6,771 nucleotides of DNA from Bacteroidales bacterium (GTDB taxonomy: Bacteria; Bacteroidota; Bacteroidia; Bacteroidales; WCHB1-69), in assembly GCA_017618435.1 (NCBI GenBank), contig JAFZUH010000048.1:1-6771 (forward strand). Direction: 5' to 3'. Each line of letters starts with the position of its first letter. Positions within the stretch are counted from its first letter, which is position 1. Below the pieces are notes generated by a model, which was not told the DNA's origin, did no database searches, and worked only from the letters and a program-made list of their open reading frames with translations. Shown in pieces: positions 1 through 5,307 of the stretch. A program made the translations under genes and the position numbers.

Positions 1-267
1 CACCCTTGCGGTAGCAAGAGAGCCAATGCCTTGGGCATATATGATATGAGCGGAAATGTATGGGAATGGTGCAAAGATTGGTACAGCAGTTCTTATACAA
101 GTTACGATACCAACAATCCTACGGGTCCGTCGTCGGGGTCTAACCGCGTGAATCGGGGTGGTGGTTGGTACAACCGTGCGGGGGGCTGCCGTGTGGCCTA
201 TCGTAACTACAGCGCTCCCGGCGATCGCAGCTACCTTCTCGGCTTCCGCGTTGTGCTCCTTCAATAA
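1..267 (+). CDS. DGR target protein, C-terminal part (FGE-sulfatase/C-type lectin fold), 5' truncated
   Basis: This is the last 88 codons of a gene that begins before the window; frame 1 is open from base 1. The start (HPCGSKRANALGIYDMSGNV, then WEWC) and the end (GFRVVLLQ) match the C-terminal half of formylglycine-generating enzyme/SUMF1-type domains (FGE-sulfatase family), which adopt a C-type lectin fold. Such domains are frequent DGR targets in Bacteroidota, where they act as binding scaffolds rather than sulfatase activators; that role here is inferred. The variable repeat covers codons 43-88. Thirteen residues differ from the template-encoded sequence: G55, Y57, R59, G61, G62, Y67, Y70, S71, A72, D75, S77, Y78 and L79. 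Scaffold residues such as W56, C63, R64, V65, P73, G74 and the final GFRVVLL are kept because their codons lack variable adenines. Any signal peptide or anchor lies outside the window, so location is unknown. Confidence 0.93.
   Translation, partial: HPCGSKRANALGIYDMSGNVWEWCKDWYSSSYTSYDTNNPTGPSSGSNRVNRGGGWYNRAGGCRVAYRNYSAPGDRSYLLGFRVVLLQ
128..263 (+). repeat. DGR variable repeat (VR)
   Basis: This 136-bp segment aligns without gaps to 1883-2018 (constant offset 1755). Eighteen positions differ, at 163, 169, 175, 176, 181, 184, 185, 195, 198, 199, 208, 212, 214, 223, 230, 232, 235 and 236. Every one is an adenine in the template: ten became G, five T and three C. No other template base is changed. 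The last 27 bases (237-263) are identical to the template and, apart from the terminal base 263, adenine-free. They probably serve as the initiation-of-mutagenic-homing type element. The repeat ends within the last sense codon (262-264), just before the TAA stop of the target gene. By my count G+C is about 64% (87/136), far above the AT-rich surroundings. Confidence 0.97.
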
Positions 268-275
268 GTTTATTG
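262..275 (+). other. Small perfect hairpin abutting the VR 3' end
   Basis: CAATAA (262-267) and TTATTG (270-275) are perfect complements separated by GT, or five pairs with a four-base loop. The hairpin spans the target stop codon and begins at the last two bases of VR. In the Bordetella phage DGR a DNA hairpin just downstream of VR promotes retrohoming, so position suggests the same role. The stem is short and A/T-rich, so chance is possible. Confidence 0.4.
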
Positions 276-311
276 CAAAATGTTCCTGCTTAAAAAAATA
301 AAAAAGAAAAT

Positions 312-378
312 GCAAGACAAAAATGAAGCAGATAGCAGCAAACAGCGTTGCTGCCTATCTGCTGAATAATTGTCTTGC
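312..378 (+). other. Large two-stage inverted repeat between target gene and accessory gene
   Basis: The outer arms GCAAGACAA (312-320) and TTGTCTTGC (370-378) pair perfectly over 9 bp. After a 6-by-6 internal loop, the inner arms 327-341 and 348-363 pair over 15 bp with one bulged C, closing on loop ACAGCG (342-347). No U-tract follows on the plus strand, so it does not look like a standard intrinsic terminator. It could act as an attenuating mRNA structure between target and accessory/RT genes, protect the target transcript 3' end, or form a DNA cruciform near VR. The pairing is seen directly; the role is inferred. Confidence 0.6.
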
Positions 379-388
379 CAACGAAAAT

Positions 389-401
389 GCCGCGTAGCGG
401 C
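389..401 (+). other. GC-rich hairpin upstream of accessory gene
   Basis: GCCGC (389-393) and GCGGC (397-401) form a perfect 5-bp GC stem with loop GTA. It lies 23 bases before the accessory gene start at 424 and just after the larger inverted repeat. The following sequence is A-rich, not T-rich, on the plus strand, so it is a weak terminator candidate in that direction. It may be part of the same structured spacer. Confidence 0.4.
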
Positions 402-423
402 TCGCGATAAAATTAAAAAAACG

Positions 424-882
424 ATGCAAATACGAATTTTTACAATACCATTGTTCGACAATACCGAACTGACAGAAGAAATGAACGCCTTTTTGCGGGG
501 ACATAAGGTCCTTACGCTTGACCGCCAGCAAATAACTCTTGGCGAACAAGCCTTTTGGACATTTTGTGTAAGTTATCTGCCCTCACAAACCAACAGCAGT
601 ATGGGGCAGACACAACAAAAACAAGCAAAACCGGACTATAAGGAAATTCTTGATGAAGAAACTTTTGCCAAATTTTCCCAGTTACGGCTTATCCGTAAGC
701 AATTGGCGGAAAAAGATGCCGTTCCCGCTTATGCCGTATTTACCGACAGCGAACTCGCGGAAATAGCCCGATTGAAAGAATTTGAACCCGACAAACTCAA
801 AACCATACAAGGTATAGGACAAAAAAAGGTGGAAAAATACGGATATGCCCTCTGTGAAAAATACAAAGAACAGACCAAATAA
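424..882 (+). CDS. DGR accessory protein with HRDC domain
   Basis: The 152-residue protein has an N-terminal module (MQIRIFTIPLFDN, residues 1-55) and a polar Gln-rich linker (about 56-70). A C-terminal HRDC (helicase and RNase D C-terminal) domain covers about residues 82-150, with the characteristic PAYAVFTDSELAEIA stretch and the KLKTIQGIGQKKVEKYG helix-turn. HRDC domains bind nucleic acid. Stand-alone HRDC proteins beside DGR reverse transcriptases are a known alternative to the Avd accessory protein, so a likely role is to bind the template RNA or cDNA and help the RT; this is inferred from family and position. I chose ATG 424 because the family-like sequence begins there; an upstream TTG at 370 would add 18 residues encoded by the hairpin region. 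The gene is followed after 11 bases by the RT gene, suggesting one transcript. No helicase or nuclease domain is present. Confidence 0.9.
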   Translation: MQIRIFTIPLFDNTELTEEMNAFLRGHKVLTLDRQQITLGEQAFWTFCVSYLPSQTNSSMGQTQQKQAKPDYKEILDEETFAKFSQLRLIRKQLAEKDAVPAYAVFTDSELAEIARLKEFEPDKLKTIQGIGQKKVEKYGYALCEKYKEQTK

Positions 883-893
883 GAAAAAGAACA

Positions 894-1898
894 ATGAAAC
901 GGGTAGGTTTTCTTATGGAACAGGTGGCAGATATGGACAATCTTCGGGAGGCATTTTACAAAGCCCAACAGGGTAAAAGTGCCAAACAAGAAGTTATATC
1001 CTACAGAGAAAATTTGGAAAAAAATTTGCTCCTACTGCAAAAGCAACTGCTTGCAGGAGATGTACAAGTAGGTAAATATCAGTTGTTTAAAATATACGAC
1101 CCCAAAGAACGTGTGGTTTGTGCCGCTGCTTTTGAAGAAAGAGTATTGCACCACGCCCTCATCAATATTTGTGCCCCGTATTTTGAACGGCATTTTATCA
1201 GCACCACTTGTGCCAACAGAAAAGAAAAAGGCATCTATAAGGCTTTGGCTTTGGCTCACATCGCAATGGGAAAATACAAATACGTGGCAAAATTGGATGT
1301 CAGAAAATATTTTGACAGTATCAATCATGCCGTACTCAAACAATTGCTGCGGAGACTTTTTAAAGACAAAACGCTGCTAACAGTAATGGATACCGTTATT
1401 GATTCTTACGAAGTTGCCGATGGTAGAGGTGTTCCTATCGGTAATCTGACTAGTCAATATTTCGCCAATTACTATCTTTCCGGTCTTGACCATTATGCCA
1501 AAGAAAACCTGAAAATACCTGTATATGTGCGTTATATGGACGATATACTATTTTTCGGTAACGACAAGCAAATCATAAAAAAACAAATTGAAAATATAAA
1601 CATATATGTACAACAACAATTGATGTTAAAAATGAAATCTCCTCAAATATTGCCCACTACCGAAAGTGTTGCATTTTTGGGATACCGACTGCAAGGCAGA
1701 ACCATTGCCCTGACAACAAGAAGTAAACGCAGATTTGAAAAAAAATATAAAATTGCAGAAAAATTACTGGCAACAAACAAATGGACAGAACAAGAATATC
1801 AAACACATATTATGCCCTTATTTGCATTTGTAAAACATGGATATACGAAAAAATACAGGAAAAGAATTATAGAAAAGGTGAGCGTCGTCGGGGTCTAA
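894..1898 (+). CDS. DGR reverse transcriptase
   Basis: A 334-residue RNA-directed DNA polymerase of the DGR clade. The N-terminus (MKRVGFLMEQVADMDNLREA) is typical of that group and supports ATG 894 over the internal ATG 915. Motif A carries catalytic D135 (LDVRKYFDSI). The motif GVPIGNLTSQYFANYYL at about 179-195 fits the DGR-type variant, and YMDD at 214-217 supplies D216 and D217, so the triad is intact. A FLGYRL segment follows. There is no maturase, endonuclease or RNase H domain, as expected for DGR enzymes. It should copy TR RNA into cDNA with errors opposite adenines; the 18 A-only changes in VR show such activity has occurred. The last five residues (SVVGV) and the TAA stop lie inside the template repeat, read in a different frame from that used by VR. 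Confidence 0.97.
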   Translation: MKRVGFLMEQVADMDNLREAFYKAQQGKSAKQEVISYRENLEKNLLLLQKQLLAGDVQVGKYQLFKIYDPKERVVCAAAFEERVLHHALINICAPYFERHFISTTCANRKEKGIYKALALAHIAMGKYKYVAKLDVRKYFDSINHAVLKQLLRRLFKDKTLLTVMDTVIDSYEVADGRGVPIGNLTSQYFANYYLSGLDHYAKENLKIPVYVRYMDDILFFGNDKQIIKKQIENINIYVQQQLMLKMKSPQILPTTESVAFLGYRLQGRTIALTTRSKRRFEKKYKIAEKLLATNKWTEQEYQTHIMPLFAFVKHGYTKKYRKRIIEKVSVVGV

Positions 1899-2018
1899 CC
1901 GCGTGAATCGGGGTGGTAGTTGGAACAACAATGCGAGGAACTGCCGTGTAGCAAATCGTAACAACAACACTCCCGGCAATCGCAACAACAATCTCGGCTT
2001 CCGCGTTGTGCTCCTTCA
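1883..2018 (+). repeat. DGR template repeat (TR)
   Basis: This is the 136-bp donor copy for VR. It contains 34 adenines, of which 18 are substituted in the present VR; 29 of the 34 lie in the core 1918-1991, where all changes occur. Read in the VR frame it has 14 AAC/AAT codons, including the clusters at 1924-1932, 1960-1968 and 1984-1992. Adenine mutation of AAY codons reaches many amino acids but can never make a stop codon, and the other adenine-bearing codons here (AGT, AGG, GTA, GCA, ACT) cannot make one either. The first 16 bases overlap the RT coding end. G+C is about 54% (74/136). The transcript carrying TR presumably extends into the hairpins after 2018. Confidence 0.97.
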
Positions 2019-2067
2019 GAGTCTAAAGCAGGGACGGATGTCTTGCAATAAACAGATGTTCACCTGC

Positions 2068-2103
2068 CTGCCTAAGGCAGACGAATCGAACGGTTGAAAA
2101 CCG
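2068..2103 (+). ncRNA. Two hairpins just 3' of TR, possible 3' part of the DGR template RNA
   Basis: CTGCC (2068-2072) pairs with GGCAG (2076-2080) around loop TAA. CGGTT (2091-2095) pairs with AACCG (2099-2103) around loop GAA. They lie 50-85 bases after TR, before the sequence turns strongly AT-rich. In the Bordetella phage DGR the RNA immediately 3' of TR is needed to start cDNA synthesis. Since TR here follows the RT gene, this stretch is the only candidate for that spacer. The pairing is seen; the RNA role and its ends are inferred. Confidence 0.35.
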
Positions 2104-2462
2104 CCGAAAAACAGATATTGGTAGGTTTGTGGTTGTATACAAAGTCGAAGATTTCTGTTTTATAAATAAATGAAATAGGATAATAGTAAAAAAATTGTTT
2201 TTTGAAAGAAGAAAAGAGAGATAGATTGTAATAAAAAGTTAGCGAAAAAACCAAATAATGCGAAAATGCTGAAATACAAATTTTTAAGGTTATAAAAACT
2301 GTTTTCACTACACATTTTTGAGGTTTGAAAAAGTACTTTCACTACACATTTTTGAGGTTTCTGTCGCAAAAAATCGGATAAAGAGAAAATATTCAATGTG
2401 TTTTAGTACGTAAATATTTGATTATAAGTAAAATAATATTTAAATAGAAAAATAGTAGAGAT
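2104..2462. other. AT-rich intergenic region before the exported-protein gene
   Basis: I see no credible gene here. The open frames on the minus strand encode low-complexity Phe/Leu-rich sequence typical of AT-rich non-coding DNA. The region contains one copy of the 70-bp repeat (2302-2371) and a degenerate extra unit beside it (about 2269-2291). A promoter for the downstream gene must lie in 2372-2462, but I could not find a convincing TAnnTTTGY box. Confidence 0.6.
2302..2371 (-). repeat. 70-bp repeat, copy 1 (orphan ATPase-leader sequence)
   Basis: These 70 bases are identical to 5308-5377 in the same orientation. Inside, a 24-nt unit with core ACTACACATTTTTGAGG occurs twice (2303-2326 and 2337-2360), a 34-nt period. 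A third, decayed unit is visible at about 2269-2291. The other copy forms the leader of the minus-strand ATPase gene, but here no ATPase follows on the minus strand. The -7 box beside copy 2 (TACTTTTGC on the minus strand) is also absent, since 2372-2380 reads differently. It is either a remnant of a lost ATPase gene or a dispersed repeat. Confidence 0.85.
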
Positions 2463-3551
2463 ATGACAAAAAAAGTGTTTTTTAATTTATTGTTGGGTAT
2501 GCTATTGACCATATATAGCCTGCCGGTTTTAGCCCAATCCACCCCCAATTGGTACGATAATGATATGCGGAGGTCTTTTTATCCAGAAAGTCAATATTTT
2601 ACAGGTTTTGCCGAGGGGCAAAGGGTCGGTTCGGAACGGTTGGATGTTACTACCCAACGCCTGAAAGATGCGGCAAAAGTAGAAGCCGTAAGCACCATTC
2701 GCGTACATGTGCAAAATGTTTCTGTAAATCATGCACTTAGTCAAACCTTACGCACAATGGAAGGCACATTTCGCCAATCTATGCGGGAATTTTCCTCCAA
2801 CACACAAACGACAGTGGATATGGAAATCCCCGGCTTGCAGATAGAGTCATGGCAGAACCCGCAAAACGGCAATATTGCCGCTTTTGCTTGGGTGAAAAAA
2901 AGTACGCTCATCAAGCAATTGGAAAAGAAAATTACAATAGGACTTACCAAAATAGAAACGTCATTGGACCAAATAGACCAACTTGTCCAAACAGGGCAGA
3001 AAATGCAGGCACGTACGCTTGCGGAAAAAACCCTTCCGCAATTTGCAGAAATAGACGAAACCCAAAAAATACTTGCCTCTGTAGATGCCAATGCCGATGA
3101 GGAAAGTTTGCAGTTGCAGGAAACCCGCACCTTGCAACGTCGCTTAATAAGCATTGTTACACAATTGAAAAACGGAATAAATATCTATATTTCAGTAAAT
3201 GCCGATATGTTCGGCACAAAATACACCGCACTGAAAAGCGAAATACAAGGGGAATTGAGCAAAACAGGTTGCAATTTTGTATCCAGTGCCACCCAGTCAG
3301 ATTGGGCAGTGTATGTAAACGCTCCGTCTCGACAATGCAACAAAGCGGTTTTCGGCGGAACAAGCACTTATTTTGTCTATGTCGATGCGAATATCGTTGT
3401 AGAAAAAACCTCAACAGGGCAACGTATCTATGAAAACCAAATAAGTGAAAAAGGAGGGCATACGCATAACTTTGAACAAGCCGCACGGGCAGCCTATAAG
3501 GAAATTTCGCCAAAAATAAGCAAAATTGTCCTCCAACAGATTCAACAATAG
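2463..3551 (+). CDS. Exported LPP20-like protein with N-terminal signal peptide
   Basis: The protein has 362 residues. Residues 1-25 form a type I signal peptide: KK, a hydrophobic stretch FFNLLLGMLLTIYSL, then PVLAQ with likely cleavage after Gln25. There is no lipobox cysteine, so it should be a soluble periplasmic or secreted protein rather than a lipoprotein. The mature start (PNWYDNDMRRSFYPESQYF, then TGFAEG) followed by an Ala-rich segment resembles LPP20-type domains of Bacteroidota (about residues 28-155). Residues 150-230 look helical and possibly coiled-coil. The C-terminal third (about 235-362) has alternating beta-like segments and two cysteines (about 270 and 294) that might form a disulfide. 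Molecular function is unknown. ATG 2463 is chosen because it places the signal peptide at the N-terminus. The gene stands alone, with a 360-bp non-coding gap before it and a terminator after it, so it is probably a single-gene transcript. Confidence 0.85.
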   Translation: MTKKVFFNLLLGMLLTIYSLPVLAQSTPNWYDNDMRRSFYPESQYFTGFAEGQRVGSERLDVTTQRLKDAAKVEAVSTIRVHVQNVSVNHALSQTLRTMEGTFRQSMREFSSNTQTTVDMEIPGLQIESWQNPQNGNIAAFAWVKKSTLIKQLEKKITIGLTKIETSLDQIDQLVQTGQKMQARTLAEKTLPQFAEIDETQKILASVDANADEESLQLQETRTLQRRLISIVTQLKNGINIYISVNADMFGTKYTALKSEIQGELSKTGCNFVSSATQSDWAVYVNAPSRQCNKAVFGGTSTYFVYVDANIVVEKTSTGQRIYENQISEKGGHTHNFEQAARAAYKEISPKISKIVLQQIQQ

Positions 3552-3576
3552 GCTGAAATACAGGTAAATAATATAT

Positions 3577-3617
3577 AATTGTCCGAAATTGGAATCAAAC
3601 TCCAATTTCGGACAATT
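3577..3617 (+). terminator. Intrinsic terminator after the LPP20-like gene
   Basis: A perfect 17-bp inverted repeat, AATTGTCCGAAATTGGA at 3577-3593 and its complement at 3601-3617, encloses loop ATCAAAC. It is followed by TGTTT. It begins 25 bases after the TAG stop of the upstream gene. The T-rich tail on one side and ATATATAATT on the other could allow weak function in both directions. Confidence 0.85.
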
Positions 3618-3621
3618 TGTT

Positions 3622-3777
3622 TAAAAGTTCAAGTTGGAAAGTTATAAAATCAGGGAAAATATGCTACTTTTGCACCTAAAAAAGAACAGATGAAAGAACC
3701 ACGGGAAAAACTTTGGAATATCAATTATATATGGACAATGGTTGCAAACTTTTCCATGTATTTTGCCTTTTATCTGC
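3622..3777 (+). repeat. Direct repeat copy 1: MFS promoter plus first 29 codons
   Basis: This block matches 5429-5586 almost perfectly. Differences cluster in about 35 bases around the start codon (roughly 3674-3702): an altered leader, a net 2-base length change and three substitutions in codons 3-5. Both outer arms are identical. It includes the TACTTTTGC promoter box at 3665-3673 and ends abruptly at CTGC (3774-3777), after which the two sequences are unrelated. Confidence 0.93.
3665..3673 (+). promoter_or_regulatory. Bacteroidota-type -7 box ahead of the MFS fragment
   Basis: TACTTTTGC matches the Bacteroidota consensus TAnnTTTGY and lies 16 bases before the ATG at 3690. The nearest TTG upstream is too far away for an ideal -33 element. 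It is conserved with 5472-5480. Confidence 0.6.
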
Positions 3778-3788
3778 ACTTTCGCTGA
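3690..3788 (+). pseudogene. Truncated 5' fragment of an MFS transporter gene
   Basis: ATG 3690 opens a 32-codon frame. Its first 29 codons correspond to residues 1-29 of the intact transporter at 5499 (MKEPREKLW here against MKEQREKLW there, then identical through the first membrane segment to FYL). It then runs into unrelated sequence (HFR) and a TGA at 3786-3788. It keeps the promoter box and start codon, so it may still be transcribed and give a short hydrophobic peptide, but it cannot make a transporter. It is either the broken end of a former tandem paralogue or a by-product of the event that placed the ATPase gene here. Confidence 0.85.
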
Positions 3789-3955
3789 TAATAAAAGCAT
3801 AATTGGAGATAACCGATTTTTGCAATCATTGGTGTGAGTTCATTGCTATAATCTCGATTCAGAAGACAAGAATCAGTTTATTGAGAAAAATTAGCGATAA
3901 GTATGTGTACAAAAATAGAAGAATTTACTATCTTTGACATATTGAAGAGAAAAGA
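3778..3955. other. Non-coding junction between MFS fragment and ATPase gene end
   Basis: No gene is supported. A short plus-strand frame starting ATG at 3903 runs about 22 codons across the ATPase stop and has no recognisable features. TATCTTTGA near 3930 partly resembles a -7 box but ends in A. This stretch came in with, or was exposed by, the rearrangement, since it replaces the expected continuation of the MFS gene. I found no inverted repeats matching the other end of the inserted segment near 5428. Confidence 0.5.
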
Positions 3956-5305
3956 CTATAAAAACGAAGTCATATAAAGAGGGATATATCTGATACCATT
4001 ACGTTCCTTATAATCTGCTGGGTGAATGACCGTAGGTGTGGTTATATATTCTCCAAATTTACGGACACATTTGTTTAATGAGTGTATAGTATATCCTGCA
4101 GAGGATTTTACTTCTATGGGAATAATATTGTGTCGGGAAGTTATGTGTTCTTTGCGGATAAGAAAATCTATCTCCATTCTATTATCGGCATTATTATTGT
4201 CTATATTAGAGTAAAAATATAATTTATGTCCAGAAGCCACTAACATTTGTGAAACAATATTTTCTATAAGCATACCTGCATTTATTTCCAACTTGTCTAA
4301 CAAAATTTTTCGATATAATTCCTCCGAAACAACTTGTTTTTCATCAAAAGCATGAGATAGTAACAAACCAGTATCAGCCATATAACATTTGAGGGTTGAG
4401 CGGTCCATGTTGAGTTTTAATCCGATATTGGGAGACGTGGTATTATAGCCGCAATTGATGATTTGAGCATCACTAAGCCACATAAATGCCTCTTCATAAT
4501 CACGCATACGTGCTTCTTTTTTGATGTTTGACAAACGGAATTTACGTTCATTCTTTTGCAATTGGGCAGGAATATCATCAAAAATGCTTTCCACTTTCAT
4601 AGCCAAGCGCCCTGCATATTTTCGTATATCGTTACGATATATTGCCAAAATATCCCGTTTGATAGTGTCAACTTTTTCAAAATTGCGGGAAGAAACGTAG
4701 GTGTTCACCGCTTGTGGCATACCTCCAACTATTAGATATCTTCTAAAATAGTCCATCGCCTCACGGTGCAAATCTTTCAATGGTTTACCCTCAATAAATT
4801 GTTTTTGCAAATAAGGCATCAGTGTTTCATTCCCCATTGCCCATAAAAACTCCTCAAAATCCATTGGGAACATAGAGATTGTTCTTTCTTCGGAAGGAAT
4901 GACAATATTTTTCACATTGCTTTTGATACTTATCAATGAACCTGTTTCCAAGTAATCATATCTGCCGTCTGCCACCAAATATTTAATGGCGGCACGAGCC
5001 CGAGGATATAATTGTACTTCATCAAATATAATTACAGATTGCCGTGGCACAAGCGTTACCTTGAAATATTGTTCAAGCATTTCAAAAAATGTGTCAAGAT
5101 CGTCCATATAATCATCAAACAATTGCTTAACACTATTATTTACCTTATTAAAATCAATAAGTATGTAAGAGGTATATTCATTTTTGGCAAATTCTTCAAC
5201 AATATAACTCTTGCCAATACGGCGTGCTCCTTCTATCAAAAGAGCAACTTCTCCATTACGATTATTTTTCCATTCTAATAACTGATTGTAAATCTTTCTT
5301 TTCAT
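3956..5305 (-). CDS. AAA ATPase with C-terminal DUF4143 domain
   Basis: A 449-residue protein if ATG 5305 is the start; a GTG at 5314 would add three residues. The N-terminal AAA_14-type ATPase has Walker A GARRIGKS at 26-33, Walker B SVIIFDEV at 90-97 and a sensor-like ETGSLI at 120-125. The middle has YLIVGGMPQAV (about 190-200) and the C-terminal DUF4143 domain. DUF4143 ends with EIDFLI (E378, D380) and PIEVKSS (E398, K400), spacing like a PD-(D/E)xK nuclease core. The family is abundant in Bacteroidota in many copies per genome; its function is not settled, and links to defence or mobile DNA are suggestions only. The gene is opposite in strand to everything else here, lies between duplicated MFS 5' ends, and has the 70-bp repeat as its leader, all of which suggest recent arrival by transfer or transposition-like recombination. 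Length and motifs look intact. Confidence 0.92.
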   Translation of the reverse strand: MKRKIYNQLLEWKNNRNGEVALLIEGARRIGKSYIVEEFAKNEYTSYILIDFNKVNNSVKQLFDDYMDDLDTFFEMLEQYFKVTLVPRQSVIIFDEVQLYPRARAAIKYLVADGRYDYLETGSLISIKSNVKNIVIPSEERTISMFPMDFEEFLWAMGNETLMPYLQKQFIEGKPLKDLHREAMDYFRRYLIVGGMPQAVNTYVSSRNFEKVDTIKRDILAIYRNDIRKYAGRLAMKVESIFDDIPAQLQKNERKFRLSNIKKEARMRDYEEAFMWLSDAQIINCGYNTTSPNIGLKLNMDRSTLKCYMADTGLLLSHAFDEKQVVSEELYRKILLDKLEINAGMLIENIVSQMLVASGHKLYFYSNIDNNNADNRMEIDFLIRKEHITSRHNIIPIEVKSSAGYTIHSLNKCVRKFGEYITTPTVIHPADYKERNGIRYIPLYMTSFL

Positions 5306-5307
5306 TT

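Noticed and set aside
370..423. Extended start (TTG 370) for the HRDC gene
   Set aside because: The extra 18 residues are encoded by the hairpin region and do not look like the family; the typical N-terminus begins at ATG 424.
894..1898. Retron or group II intron reverse transcriptase
   Set aside because: No msr/msd-like RNA, maturase or intron domain V structure is seen; the RT motifs and the VR/TR pair with A-only differences identify a DGR.
1903..2097. Open frame from GTG reading through TR (NRGGSWNNNARNC and onward)
   Set aside because: It is the template repeat read in the VR frame; it resembles the target protein only because TR is the donor for VR. It lacks the rest of the domain and a start signal.
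2303..2360. CRISPR array
   Set aside because: There are only two perfect 24-nt units with a 10-nt gap, the same gap recurs in the second copy, and no cas genes are present.
2072..2396. Minus-strand open frames of about 78 codons before the LPP20-like gene
   Set aside because: They are Phe/Leu/Ser-rich low-complexity translations of AT-rich DNA overlapping the repeat, with no domain or promoter.
3903..3980. Small plus-strand frame beginning MCTKIEEF
   Set aside because: It is about 22 codons long, overlaps the ATPase 3' end on the other strand, and has no promoter or family features that can be supported.
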